Below, piece after piece: positions 35,515 through 44,257 of a stretch of 64,000 nucleotides of DNA (position 1 is the stretch's first letter; each line of letters opens with the position of its first letter). The DNA comes from SIG299 sp045531955 (GTDB taxonomy: Bacteria > Bacillota > Clostridia > Lachnospirales > Lachnospiraceae). The translations under genes and the position numbers were made by a program. Where the stretch lies: positions 34,713 through 98,712 of the forward strand of contig JAZSFC010000047.1 of assembly GCA_045531955.1 (NCBI GenBank). The letters are read 5' to 3'. The notes under the pieces are model-generated. The model had not been told where the DNA came from. It ran no database searches and was given only the letters and a program-made list of their open reading frames with translations.

Positions 35515-35961
35515 TTATGCTTGTTCTACCTTTACTGTAATTTCTGCGGTTACCTTTGGATGCAAACGAACCGGAACATGATATGTCCCGAAATTTTTAA
35601 TCGGATCCGCCATCTGTAACTTCTTCTTGTCAATTTCTAGCTTTAACTGTTCCTTCATTGCAACAGCAATTTCCTTTGTGGACACGGAGCCGAAGGTACG
35701 TCCGCCTTCACCGGCCTTAATTTTCAAAGTAATGCTGCCTGCTTCAATATTCTTTGCAAGCGCCTGTGCTTCTTCTAAGATTTCCTGCTGTCTTTTTTCT
35801 TCTGCAGCCTTTTGCAGCTTTAATTCGTGCATTGCCTTATCTGTTTTTTCTACACCAAGCTTCTTTGGAAGAATGAAGTTTCTTGCATATCCGTCATTTA
35901 CTTTAACTACCTCACCCTTCTTACCAAGGCTCTTTACATCCTGTAATAAAATTACTTCCAT
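35515..35961 (-). CDS. rplI: 50S ribosomal protein L9
   Basis: 148 residues: the N-terminal MEVILLQDVKSLGKKGEVVKVNDGYARNFILPK domain, a long connecting helix, and a C-terminal domain with GGRTFGSVSTKEIA. Length normal. It starts one base after the gdpP stop and is probably translationally linked to it. Confidence 0.98.
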   Translation of the reverse strand: MEVILLQDVKSLGKKGEVVKVNDGYARNFILPKKLGVEKTDKAMHELKLQKAAEEKRQQEILEEAQALAKNIEAGSITLKIKAGEGGRTFGSVSTKEIAVAMKEQLKLEIDKKKLQMADPIKNFGTYHVPVRLHPKVTAEITVKVEQA

Positions 35962-35962
35962 T

Positions 35963-38026
35963 TTAAATATCTCCCTTCTCTGTCATGTCACGCAATACGT
36001 CTTTGACCTTTTCCATTGCTTCTTCCAAAGTACATTCGGACAACTGGACTGCTGCCGCACTCATATGTCCGCCGCCGCCCATTTTTTCCATTACTACCTG
36101 AACGTTTAATTCATCGATGGAACGGGCGCTGATATGCACCTTGCCGTTGTGCTCCGTGAACACAAAGGAGGCCTTGGTGTGGTCAATATTTAACAATTCA
36201 TTTGCTGTTTGGGCAGCTACAATAGACGGACTGTCAAGTCCTTCGCTTTCAGAAACAGCAAATACATAATAGTCCATGAAAACTTCCGCTGTGGAAATTG
36301 CCTGTGCCTTTGCCTGATATTCGGCAAACTCCGTACGGAACAGCTTGCGGATTCTGGTTACATCCGCACCGTTTCTTCTAAGATAAGCTGCTGCTTCAAA
36401 GGTACGTACACCGGTCTTCATTAAGAAATTGTTGGTATCAATCATAACCCCGGCATACATAGCATCAGCTTCCAACGGTTTCAGTTTTAAGCCCTCACCG
36501 ATATACTGCAGGATTTCCGCAACCATTTCACAGGCAGAGGATGCATATGGTTCGATGTAGGAAAGCACTGCATCAATAGCCTCTCCTGTTTGACGGTGAT
36601 GGTCTAAAATAACAATGGTTTTTGTTAACTCTAACAGTTCCTTACACTCGGTAATGGCCGGACGGTTTACGTCTACTACCACAAGTAAGGTCTGGTCATT
36701 TACAATTTCCTGGGCTTTGCTGCCGGAAATAAACATATCTTCTTCATAGTCCGGATTATCCTGGAACCGCTCCAACATCGGACGAATAGAACTTGTTACA
36801 TCATTGATTACAATCTGTGCTTTTTTACCAAGTGTTTTTGCAATACGGTAAACACCGATTGCAGAACCGAGGGAGTCAATATCGCCATAGGAATGCCCCA
36901 TGATAACAACCCGTTCCTTGGTTTCCACATATTCCTTTAATGCATGGGCTTTTACGCGGGCCTTGACGCGGGTATTTTTTTCTAACTGGACACTCTTTCC
37001 TCCGTAATAGGAAATCTTGTCACCTTCTTTTACAACCGCCTGGTCGCCGCCACGGCCTAATGCCAGGTCAATGGCAGTTCTGGCAAGCTCATAGTTTTTA
37101 GTATACGTGGAAGCTCCTACGCCCACACCAATGGAAATAGTAACTGTCATTTCATAAATATTTAAATTTCTGATTTCTTCCAAGATAGAAAAACGGTTTG
37201 CCTCAACCACACTTAAATACTTCTGCTTAAATACAAAAATGTATTTGTCTTTTTCCAGACGCTTGATGATAGCATCAATGCTTTGCATGTACTTATTGAT
37301 TTCACGTTCTACCCAGGCAGTAACCAAGGAACGGCGCACTTCATCCGCACCCTCAAAAGCCTCTTCATAGTTATCAATATAAAGCAGACCAACCAGCATT
37401 TTCTCTTCTGCATTTTCCTTTTTCAGAGCAATAATTTCTGTTTCATCATACAGATACATGCCGATTAATGTATTGACATTCTCACCGTTTCCGTCCTCTA
37501 AGGCCCATGGCACGTCCTCTCTATAATCGGACATGTCAAGAAGACGCATCAATACACGGTAATTTTTTCTGCCGTGTACAATGTGCAGAGTAACATCTTC
37601 TTCCACTGTTGGCATCTGCTCAAAAGTCAGGTCTTCGAAAATATCGAAAATAGAACTGCGGGCTGTTTTTTCAAACTGTACAATATCCTTTAATTCATTG
37701 TTTGCCCAAACCAATCTGCCTTCCAAATCCAAAATACCATATGGAATGTCAAGCTCTTTTACAAAACTGTGCTGCACCTGACCGTGGTCTGCTGCAAAAC
37801 GCACCAGCTCACCCATAATGTACGGACGTTTCCATACAAACAGAATCAGGGCAATTACAAAATACACTGCAGTGTAAATCATCATAATGCCGGCCGCTTC
37901 TTTATCTACCACGTAGATGCTGAGTACCATGCAAAGCAGCAAAACTGCCAGCCAAACCGGCCACTGCATGTAAACCTTTAAAGCTCCTTTCAGCTTTATA
38001 TTTGCTTTGTTTTTTTCTTTTTTCAT
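35963..38026 (-). CDS. gdpP: cyclic-di-AMP phosphodiesterase GdpP
   Basis: 687 residues from the ATG at 38026 (AGAGGAAAC upstream; an open upstream extension spans the promoter and is ignored). Two membrane helices (about 20-60), a degenerate PAS (VKELDIPYGILDLEGRLVWANNEL), a degenerate GGDEF (GVGVGASTYTKNYELARTAIDLALGRGGDQAVV), then DHH/DHHA1 with GHSYGDIDSLGSA, VVVDVNRP, ILDHHRQ and the final GGGGHMSAAA. It hydrolyses c-di-AMP to pApA. It heads the gdpP-rplI-dnaB unit. Confidence 0.96.
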   Translation of the reverse strand: MKKEKNKANIKLKGALKVYMQWPVWLAVLLLCMVLSIYVVDKEAAGIMMIYTAVYFVIALILFVWKRPYIMGELVRFAADHGQVQHSFVKELDIPYGILDLEGRLVWANNELKDIVQFEKTARSSIFDIFEDLTFEQMPTVEEDVTLHIVHGRKNYRVLMRLLDMSDYREDVPWALEDGNGENVNTLIGMYLYDETEIIALKKENAEEKMLVGLLYIDNYEEAFEGADEVRRSLVTAWVEREINKYMQSIDAIIKRLEKDKYIFVFKQKYLSVVEANRFSILEEIRNLNIYEMTVTISIGVGVGASTYTKNYELARTAIDLALGRGGDQAVVKEGDKISYYGGKSVQLEKNTRVKARVKAHALKEYVETKERVVIMGHSYGDIDSLGSAIGVYRIAKTLGKKAQIVINDVTSSIRPMLERFQDNPDYEEDMFISGSKAQEIVNDQTLLVVVDVNRPAITECKELLELTKTIVILDHHRQTGEAIDAVLSYIEPYASSACEMVAEILQYIGEGLKLKPLEADAMYAGVMIDTNNFLMKTGVRTFEAAAYLRRNGADVTRIRKLFRTEFAEYQAKAQAISTAEVFMDYYVFAVSESEGLDSPSIVAAQTANELLNIDHTKASFVFTEHNGKVHISARSIDELNVQVVMEKMGGGGHMSAAAVQLSECTLEEAMEKVKDVLRDMTEKGDI

Positions 38027-38084
38027 GTTTCCTCTCATTCTGCCGCGAACCTGGCGCAGCATAATAAAGTTGATATACCGTTTT

Positions 38085-38093
38085 ATTATACCA
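38085..38093 (-). promoter_or_regulatory. extended -10 promoter of gdpP
   Basis: Minus strand GTGTGGTATAATA: TATAAT at 38085-38090 preceded by TGG. -35 weak. Very similar to the element before atpZ. Confidence 0.65.
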
Positions 38094-38126
38094 CACTTTT
38101 TTGGAAACATAAAGCATTTTCTTTTT

Positions 38127-39065
38127 TCAATAGGCAACGTTACATAAAAGCAGAAATTCTCGTATACCGTCAACACATGCCATCCCGACACGATATAACG
38201 CTTCTTCCGTGTTGGCTCCGATATGAGGGGTAAGGACAACGTTTGGAAGGTGATAAAGAGGATGAATGTTAGTGATTGGCTCCTCTGTCACAACATCTAA
38301 TCCCGCTGCGCTCAATCTGGCTCTACCATCCGTATCAGTTTCTGTCAGGGCATCCAATAAGGCCTTTTCGTCCACCAGCGCACCTCTTGCGGTGTTAATC
38401 AGGATGGCGCCCTGCTTCATAGCCGCAAATTCAGCTTCACCGATAATTCCCCTGGTTTCTTCGTTTAATGCCATGCCAAGCATAACAAAATCAGCCATCT
38501 TTACTGCTTCTGCAATACTTCCTGCATACTCTATCCCCAGTTCTGCAGCTTTTTCTTTAGTAAGACTGCGGGACCAACCGATGCAATGCATCTCAAAGCC
38601 ATTCCGGCAAATCCGGATTGTTTTCTTTGCAATTTCTCCTACGCCCAAAAACGCTACGGTTTTTCCGCCAAGCTCCGTGCCCTGCAAACCGGACACCACC
38701 GCCGGCTCTGCAAAGGAAGCTCCTTCCTCTATATCTTGCCGCACCAGCGTAACTTTTCTTGCAGTCATCAACATCAAGGCAATATTTAGCTCTGCCACGG
38801 AAGTTGCATTCCGGTACGGTGTGTTAAACACTCTAATTCCCAGTTCCTGTGCCGCATCCAAATCCACGCCGTCCATACCGGTGCCATGTACCGCAATTAC
38901 CTTCATATTCTTTGCAGATTTTAAAACTTCTTTTGTCATCTGCAAGTTACGGTTAATGGCAGCATCACATTCCGGCAGACGCTCCCAGTCGGAGATAATT
39001 TCAGAAAAAGACTCTAATTCTTTTCTTGCTTCCGGATGGATATATTCACATAAAAAAGTTTTCAT
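38127..39065 (-). CDS. D-isomer-specific 2-hydroxyacid dehydrogenase family protein
   Basis: 312 residues. The NAD-binding motif is GKTVAFLGVGEIAKKTIRI (G-x-G-x-x-A variant). The catalytic Arg is in INTARGALVDEKALL, the Glu in LDVVTEEP and the His in LTPHIGANTEEA. The N-terminus KVIAVHGTGMDGVDLDAAQELGI fits phosphoglycerate dehydrogenase-like members. The substrate is uncertain. It is the last gene of the long accessory run beginning at 47471. Confidence 0.85.
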   Translation of the reverse strand: MKTFLCEYIHPEARKELESFSEIISDWERLPECDAAINRNLQMTKEVLKSAKNMKVIAVHGTGMDGVDLDAAQELGIRVFNTPYRNATSVAELNIALMLMTARKVTLVRQDIEEGASFAEPAVVSGLQGTELGGKTVAFLGVGEIAKKTIRICRNGFEMHCIGWSRSLTKEKAAELGIEYAGSIAEAVKMADFVMLGMALNEETRGIIGEAEFAAMKQGAILINTARGALVDEKALLDALTETDTDGRARLSAAGLDVVTEEPITNIHPLYHLPNVVLTPHIGANTEEALYRVGMACVDGIREFLLLCNVAY

Positions 39066-39095
39066 ATAAGATACCCTTTCTTATCTAGATACATT

Positions 39096-39527
39096 TTATA
39101 AGTTATTCAGAAACTTTTCTGCTTCTTTTACCAGCAACGGGGTCATCTTCGGATAGGTCAGATGTTCCGGCAACTCCTCAAAAAGTTTTACTTCCTGCAT
39201 TTCACTCTCCGGAAGTTCTCCAAGTTCATAAACCACTGCCAAAAATACCATGCCATGGGAATTCCGAGGTCCTCGAAAGCCCCTGTAATCGCATACCGCA
39301 TATATATCCGCATCGGTTACTCCGCTCTCCTCGTAAAGCTCCCGTTTCGCAGCGTCTAACGGTGTTTCTCCTTCTTCCACATGACCACCCTGGGTCTCCC
39401 ATGTGGTACGTTCTTTGTGGCGGCTGAACAGCCATTTCCCCTGATAATTGGAGCACACCACAACATATTTATAATGCTCCTGGGAGCCAAGGGGAATGGT
39501 ATATCCTGTCAATTCATCATTACCCAT
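39096..39527 (-). CDS. NUDIX hydrolase
   Basis: 143 residues with a perfect Nudix box GGHVEEGETPLDAAKREL followed by YEESGV (G-x5-E-x7-REU-x-EE-x-G-U). It hydrolyses a nucleoside diphosphate linked to something unknown. It starts 4 bp after the EamA stop, so co-transcription is likely. Confidence 0.9.
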   Translation of the reverse strand: MGNDELTGYTIPLGSQEHYKYVVVCSNYQGKWLFSRHKERTTWETQGGHVEEGETPLDAAKRELYEESGVTDADIYAVCDYRGFRGPRNSHGMVFLAVVYELGELPESEMQEVKLFEELPEHLTYPKMTPLLVKEAEKFLNNL

Positions 39528-39531
39528 ACGC

Positions 39532-40458
39532 TTACTCCTTTACCCGGTTTACTAAGAAAATGCCGCCACACACCAGCGCAAGCGCCAGCACCAGTTCTAA
39601 TCCAAAAGAAGAAGTTTCCCCTAAAAACGCAAAGGACAGTAATACGCTGAAAATCGGGTTAGTAAAAGAGTACACTGCCACCTTACCCACCGGATTGGCC
39701 TTCAATAAAATTCCCCAGACAGAATATGCCACGGAAGAAATCAACGCCATATAGATGAGCAAAAGAACCGATTTAAAACACCAGCCGGTTAAGCTTCCGC
39801 CCATAAGCAGCCCGCAAATCGTCATAATGATTCCGCCAAAAATAAACTGATAGCCGCTTAAGACCACCGGACTTTCCTTTTGAGAATATTTCTTTACCAA
39901 CGCAGAAGATAAGGCATAAGCAATGGCCGCAATTAAAATAGCCCCCTCTCCCCGGAAGGTAAATCCACCCGTCAGTCCGCTTGGATCATAATTGATTACC
40001 ACCACTCCGGCAAAACCGATAAGACATCCTAAAAATTTTTGCAGTGTCAATTTCTCATAACGGAAAATCAAGCATGCCATCAGAATGGCGATAAACGTCT
40101 GGGAACCGTTAATAATAGCGGATTTCACGCCGGTAGTATAAGCCAGTCCCATGTAAAAGAAAATATACTGAAATACGGTCTGTACCAAACCAAGCTTACA
40201 AATCATTCCATAGGAAGACTTCTGCGGAAGCAAAAACTTCCCCGCAATCAAACTGCCAAAAATTACAGTCAGCACGCCTGCTAAAATGAAGCGGACTCCC
40301 GCAAATAATATTCTGGAAGCCACATCCCCCGCTCCTATACCAAACCACTCATATCCGATTTTAATGGCAGGAGTAGCACTGCCCCACAACAAACAGCAAA
40401 GGCAGGCCAGCAGCCCGATTCCTAACGGTTTTGTAATAAATGTCTTCTTTTGTTCCAT
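39532..40458 (-). CDS. EamA-family (DMT superfamily) transporter
   Basis: 308 residues with ten hydrophobic helices in two EamA repeats. The first contains LLWGSATPAIKIGY, the second AYALSSALVKKYSQKESPV and GILLKANPVGKVAVYSFTNPIFSVLLSFAFLGE. Such proteins export amino acids or metabolites; the cargo is unknown. It is embedded in the acetyltransferase/NUDIX run. Confidence 0.85.
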   Translation of the reverse strand: MEQKKTFITKPLGIGLLACLCCLLWGSATPAIKIGYEWFGIGAGDVASRILFAGVRFILAGVLTVIFGSLIAGKFLLPQKSSYGMICKLGLVQTVFQYIFFYMGLAYTTGVKSAIINGSQTFIAILMACLIFRYEKLTLQKFLGCLIGFAGVVVINYDPSGLTGGFTFRGEGAILIAAIAYALSSALVKKYSQKESPVVLSGYQFIFGGIIMTICGLLMGGSLTGWCFKSVLLLIYMALISSVAYSVWGILLKANPVGKVAVYSFTNPIFSVLLSFAFLGETSSFGLELVLALALVCGGIFLVNRVKE

Positions 40459-40494
40459 AATTTTATCATTCGCTCCTCAAGTCAATGTAATAAA

Positions 40495-41421
40495 TCACCA
40501 CAAACTAATCTGCCCGTTTCGCCAGCTCTTTTGCACCGCTTCGTGAATTTTCATTCCTTCTTCCACCTCACCAAGAAGCAGCGGTGATTTAGGGTTATGT
40601 AATTTCATATTCCGTTTTACTGTTTCTGCGTCGTAGTTGGCATAACAGTACTTACACAAATGCCCGCAGGTGTGGTATGCTCCGATATCACAGGTAAGCA
40701 GACATCCGCACTCGGTTCTGGCACCCTTTATTTTAGGCACATTGAGCGGAAATCCTGCAGCCTTTTCATACACCGGTGCCGTCATGCAACCGCTTGTGTC
40801 CACACCGTAGGCAGCCAACTCCGTTCCTTCTGCGCAGGACTTAATCAGTATACCATACTTCTTCCCGATTCGCACCAGTTCCTTGGCAAAAATTATCCGG
40901 TTCTCCGGCGACACTTCTTTAACCTCAGGGAAGTTACGCTTTACCTTTTGATATAAATCGATAAAGCTGATAATGCAGGTATCGGTGTAGCCGGACAGCG
41001 TCTTTGCCATATGCCCAAATGCTTCCAGATGAAACTCCACCGTATACTTATCCAACACAAAAATCGGGTCATAACGCCAGATAACGGCATTCTTTCCCAC
41101 ACGCTCTGACAGCCGGCAAAAGCTTTCCATGACGCGCTCTTTGTCCGGCACATGAGGCTCTATGTCCTTTCCGTAGGGCGTAATCGTCACAAACCAGCAC
41201 TGTTTGTACTCATCCAAAAGCTCCATGTACGGAAAAAACGGTGCCGGATTTTTGGTACAAAAGGAAATGACATCCACCACTTCAGGAGAAATTCTGTATT
41301 TTGTTATCTGATTCGGATTGAACGGGTTCCGCACCAGAGCAAAGCCCTCTTTGAGTCGGTTTGCCAGCCACTCCGGATAAAAGGCCGGAATATCGGTTCG
41401 AAGACCGGTGTGTAAAATCAT
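40495..41421 (-). CDS. DUF1848 protein with C-terminal cysteine cluster
   Basis: 308 residues. The DUF1848 hallmarks are visible: MILHTGLRTDIPAFYPEWLANRL, SFCTKNPAPFFPYM, WFVTITPYG, VIWRYDPIF, and a C-terminal CGCLLTCDIGAYHTCGHLCKYCYANY. The ending CxxxCxxC (CGHLCKYC) looks like a radical-SAM-type iron-sulfur cluster placed at the C-terminus instead of the N-terminus. Function unknown. Confidence 0.85.
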   Translation of the reverse strand: MILHTGLRTDIPAFYPEWLANRLKEGFALVRNPFNPNQITKYRISPEVVDVISFCTKNPAPFFPYMELLDEYKQCWFVTITPYGKDIEPHVPDKERVMESFCRLSERVGKNAVIWRYDPIFVLDKYTVEFHLEAFGHMAKTLSGYTDTCIISFIDLYQKVKRNFPEVKEVSPENRIIFAKELVRIGKKYGILIKSCAEGTELAAYGVDTSGCMTAPVYEKAAGFPLNVPKIKGARTECGCLLTCDIGAYHTCGHLCKYCYANYDAETVKRNMKLHNPKSPLLLGEVEEGMKIHEAVQKSWRNGQISLW

Positions 41422-41422
41422 G

Positions 41423-41911
41423 TTATACCTCTTCCTTGGTTACAATATGTACAATTTCCTTGTGTTCTTCCTTTAAATAGTCCTTCAAAAAGCTTGGAAA
41501 TGCTCTGACTTTGTTAAGCTCCTCTATCGGAATCCAGTGCATATGTTCCTTGACATTGCCACAGGTCACGCTGTTGCTGTGAAGCTCCTTTGTGCCTCTG
41601 GACTTCATCTTAAAATAAAATGCTACCTCGTGGCACTTTAAGTCACCAAGGGTACCTCCTGCGTCCTCAAAAAAATTCTCATGAATCACTGCCAGACGTT
41701 CAATTTCATAGTGTACGCCGGTTTCCTCAAACACTTCCCGAAGTACTGCTTCTTCCGCAGTTTCATTCATGTGAACGCCGCCACCGACGGAATAATAGTA
41801 ATCGTCCACATCGTTGCCGGCAAACAGTACACAACCATCTTCTACAATGATGGCAGCTGCACGGTACCGGAACCAGTTATTTTCTCTTGTAAATCCACAG
41901 TCGTATGGCAT
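41423..41911 (-). CDS. NUDIX hydrolase
   Basis: 162 residues with Nudix box GGGVHMNETAEEAVLREV followed by FEETGV. The later segment CHEVAFYFKMKSRG fits the family of ADP-ribose or NTP pyrophosphatase-like NUDIX proteins. It directly abuts the C15-like gene (start 41911, neighbour stop 41912). Confidence 0.9.
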   Translation of the reverse strand: MPYDCGFTRENNWFRYRAAAIIVEDGCVLFAGNDVDDYYYSVGGGVHMNETAEEAVLREVFEETGVHYEIERLAVIHENFFEDAGGTLGDLKCHEVAFYFKMKSRGTKELHSNSVTCGNVKEHMHWIPIEELNKVRAFPSFLKDYLKEEHKEIVHIVTKEEV

Positions 41912-42397
41912 CTATGCTTCTCCTTTTTCAAATAATTTTTCCCTAAACCCATCCATATCCGAGATATTCTTTTCAAACGGCACGTGTAAAAATACCATTT
42001 TCGTGTCTAATTTCTTTTCCAAAATATAACACAACCCATTCCAATACAACTCATTGCAGTACGATGTTCCGGCGTTATCCGAAGTCTTTACAGGCAGCCC
42101 GTTTTGTTCCAAGCAACATTTTAACCGTTCACATTCAAAGGCAGTGATAATAGCATCGCCACCCCTTCTTGCCGTTGTTTCTATATGTATCTTATCTTTT
42201 ATATTCGGCCTCTGCCCCAAGCTGATAACATAATCAAACTGATCCTGTTGCAGTGCGTCTATCAGCAATTCCGAATCCTTTATCTTGTCATTCGGCAAAT
42301 ACAACACTTGATACTGTGAATCTAATTCTATACCTTTTACCAATAATTCTGCGGATGTTCCGCAAAAGGCAGTCAGTAATATTCGTTTCCCATCCAT
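41912..42397 (-). CDS. pyroglutamyl peptidase (C15)-like protein
   Basis: 161 residues, shorter than the usual 200-215. The N-terminus ILLTAFCGTSAE is followed by SLGQRPNIKDKIHIETTA (the Glu of the triad in IE), SDNAGTSYCNELYW (nucleophile Cys) and FLHVPFEKNI (His). So the E-C-H order of family C15 is kept although the fold is trimmed. Removal of N-terminal pyroglutamate is possible but not certain. Confidence 0.7.
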   Translation of the reverse strand: MDGKRILLTAFCGTSAELLVKGIELDSQYQVLYLPNDKIKDSELLIDALQQDQFDYVISLGQRPNIKDKIHIETTARRGGDAIITAFECERLKCCLEQNGLPVKTSDNAGTSYCNELYWNGLCYILEKKLDTKMVFLHVPFEKNISDMDGFREKLFEKGEA

Positions 42398-42400
42398 GCC

Positions 42401-42847
42401 TTACAGCCTCTTCAAGCAGGAATGCTTCTCATCAATCACAAAACCGTTCTTCCGGTAAAAGTTCAGTGTACTCTCCTTGTTTGACCCCGTTTCTAAAAAT
42501 ACCTTATAGCAGTTAAACTCCTTTGCAATCTCCGTCGCCTTCTCTAAAAGCGCAGATGCAAAACCACGATTTTGGTACTCCCCATGGGTTACTACATTTT
42601 CAATTACCGCAAAAGGCCGTACATTATGAGTTAAACCTTCAATAATTGCCACCTGCACGGAGGACACCACCTTACCGTCTTCCTCCACTACCAATAAAAA
42701 ACGGTCATCGGACTTTTCAAATCGGGATATCACTTCTGCCCACCGGTTCATGTCCTGTTCTTCCTTTGGAGGAAAATGAGTCAAAAACTCAAAGTATAAT
42801 GTTTTTAAGTCCTGTGCATCTTCAGGTTTTGCTTGTCTGATAATCAT
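42401..42847 (-). CDS. GNAT family N-acetyltransferase
   Basis: 148 residues. MIIRQAKPEDAQDLKTLYFEF opens the fold, motif A is VVTHGEYQNRGFASALLEKA (Q-N-R-G-x-A), and the C-terminal ETGSNKESTLNFYRKNGF closes it. Aminoalkylphosphonate/PhnO-like in size. Its ATG overlaps the stop of the upstream GNAT gene (ATGA). Confidence 0.87.
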   Translation of the reverse strand: MIIRQAKPEDAQDLKTLYFEFLTHFPPKEEQDMNRWAEVISRFEKSDDRFLLVVEEDGKVVSSVQVAIIEGLTHNVRPFAVIENVVTHGEYQNRGFASALLEKATEIAKEFNCYKVFLETGSNKESTLNFYRKNGFVIDEKHSCLKRL

Positions 42848-43356
42848 AAATCCTCCTTTAAGTTCTTCCCATAGTACTCCACATCAATTTTAGTTCCATC
42901 TGGGTAAACTTCCACTCCGTTCTTGATATGTTCCGTAAAACCGTAATGAAAATAAATTTCTTTGTTTTCTGTTTCTTCCGGCTCCACACCAAGGGTTACC
43001 TTTTCGTAACCACGGTTCTTTAAATCTTCCAGCATATATCGAAATAACTTGGAAAAATATCTTTTGCCCTGATATTCCGGGATGGTGCGGAAAGCAGATA
43101 AATAGACAGTTTTTGCATCCACAAGCCCATCACTGTTCTGAGCAATATTTCCATCTAATATCGCGGTGGCTTCACTGATAATCTGCCCATCCAGAATACC
43201 GTAGTACGGAATAGATTTACCCTCCAGCATATGTTCAATGCTGCTCTTTTTCCAAGTAATCCAGTTATCCCTATCTTCTCCGGCATGGGCAATTTCGTAG
43301 TCCCATTTCGTATTCATTTCTTCGAGGGAGGCGATTTTACAAATATACTCGTCCAT
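42844..43356 (-). CDS. GNAT family N-acetyltransferase
   Basis: 170 residues from the ATG at 43356 (AAAAGGGAATTTTAT upstream); the open frame continues upstream into the neighbouring gene and is not used. Motif A lies in YLSAFRTIPEYQGKRYFSKLF (Q-G-K-R-Y, second Gly replaced). The end is FHYGFTEHIKNGVEVYPDG. Substrate unknown. Coupled to the next GNAT by a 4-bp overlap. Confidence 0.8.
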   Translation of the reverse strand: MDEYICKIASLEEMNTKWDYEIAHAGEDRDNWITWKKSSIEHMLEGKSIPYYGILDGQIISEATAILDGNIAQNSDGLVDAKTVYLSAFRTIPEYQGKRYFSKLFRYMLEDLKNRGYEKVTLGVEPEETENKEIYFHYGFTEHIKNGVEVYPDGTKIDVEYYGKNLKEDL

Positions 43357-43378
43357 ATAAAATTCCCTTTTCTTTCTC

Positions 43379-43819
43379 CTACAAATCCATCCGCAGCACA
43401 ATCTCCCCGTTGCTGATTTCTCCGGTTGGTTTGAAACCAAGCTTCGTGTACACATGCTCCGCAATCTTGTTTTCCGGAGCATAATCAATAATCAAAAAAT
43501 CGTACTTGCCGGACTCTCTTGCCAAATCCACAATTTTTTTGATAGCCTCAGTGCCATAGCCTTTGTTCTGATGCTCTGTAGGAAACATAATGCGCCAGAT
43601 AACCAGACAGCGTTCCTCCAGGTCCTCATCCAACATCATAAAACCTACCGGTTCCTCGTCGTTGTAAATAGCAAAGGGATAAACATCGTTATTATCACGG
43701 TACAGCCATGCCTGAGCTAACGAATAAGCATTGGATGCCACAAAATGCTCATTGTCCGGACGCTTCATGCGGATAATAGTATCGAAATTTTCTTCTGTAA
43801 TTGCTCTGAAATTTATCAT
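43379..43819 (-). CDS. GNAT acetyltransferase, BltD/spermidine-type
   Basis: 146 residues. FRAITEENFDTIIRM at the start, EEPVGFMMLDED in the middle, motif A FPTEHQNKGYGTEAIKKIV, and HVYTKLGFKPTGEISNGEIVLRM at the end. The ending and the polyamine-enzyme-like N-terminus resemble Bacillus BltD, so an amine substrate is possible. Confidence 0.82.
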   Translation of the reverse strand: MINFRAITEENFDTIIRMKRPDNEHFVASNAYSLAQAWLYRDNNDVYPFAIYNDEEPVGFMMLDEDLEERCLVIWRIMFPTEHQNKGYGTEAIKKIVDLARESGKYDFLIIDYAPENKIAEHVYTKLGFKPTGEISNGEIVLRMDL

Positions 43820-43822
43820 TGT

Positions 43823-44212
43823 TTACTCCCATCTCATCTCATAGGCGCCGCTGGCATTTTCAAACTTGTATACCGTGTAGTATTTCTTTCCGCTGTCGGC
43901 AAGCATCGTTGCTTCCGGAAGCTCCGGTGTCAGGCGCAGAACCACATTCTTTTCTTTATCCAAAATCTCTATGGATACTGTTCCCATGGAAATACTCGCA
44001 TCCAGTGTAAACTTATATTCCTTGCTGTGGCGGAATCTGACCATACGCTTTAATTCTCCGCTGCATTCCACAAACTGCATCCAATAGGCATTGGTTCCCC
44101 GGTTCTTTCCCACAAACACTTTGGCGGTCTTGCTGCCGGTTACCATATAGCCGGTGTTGTATAATAAAAAGTAAATGACCGGTAATAACAATAATATTAA
44201 TAATGCTTTCAT
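43823..44212 (-). CDS. hypothetical membrane-anchored protein
   Basis: 129 residues. One N-terminal membrane helix (MKALLILLLLPVIYFLLYNTGY) then about 105 residues predicted to be beta-rich and extracytoplasmic (FRHSKEYKFTLDASISMGTVSIEILD, ENASGAYEMRWE). No lipobox. The shape resembles small periplasmic beta-sandwich sensor-like proteins, function unknown. It sits 3 bp from the next GNAT gene. Confidence 0.65.
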   Translation of the reverse strand: MKALLILLLLPVIYFLLYNTGYMVTGSKTAKVFVGKNRGTNAYWMQFVECSGELKRMVRFRHSKEYKFTLDASISMGTVSIEILDKEKNVVLRLTPELPEATMLADSGKKYYTVYKFENASGAYEMRWE

Positions 44213-44257
44213 ATTCTTCTTCCTTTCTATCTCCCAAACTTTATAACATCAGATACT

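Noticed and set aside
35963..38239. A 758-residue GdpP with a longer N-terminus
   Set aside because: The extension covers the TATAAT promoter at 38085-38090 and has no ribosome site. The ATG at 38026 fits the family.
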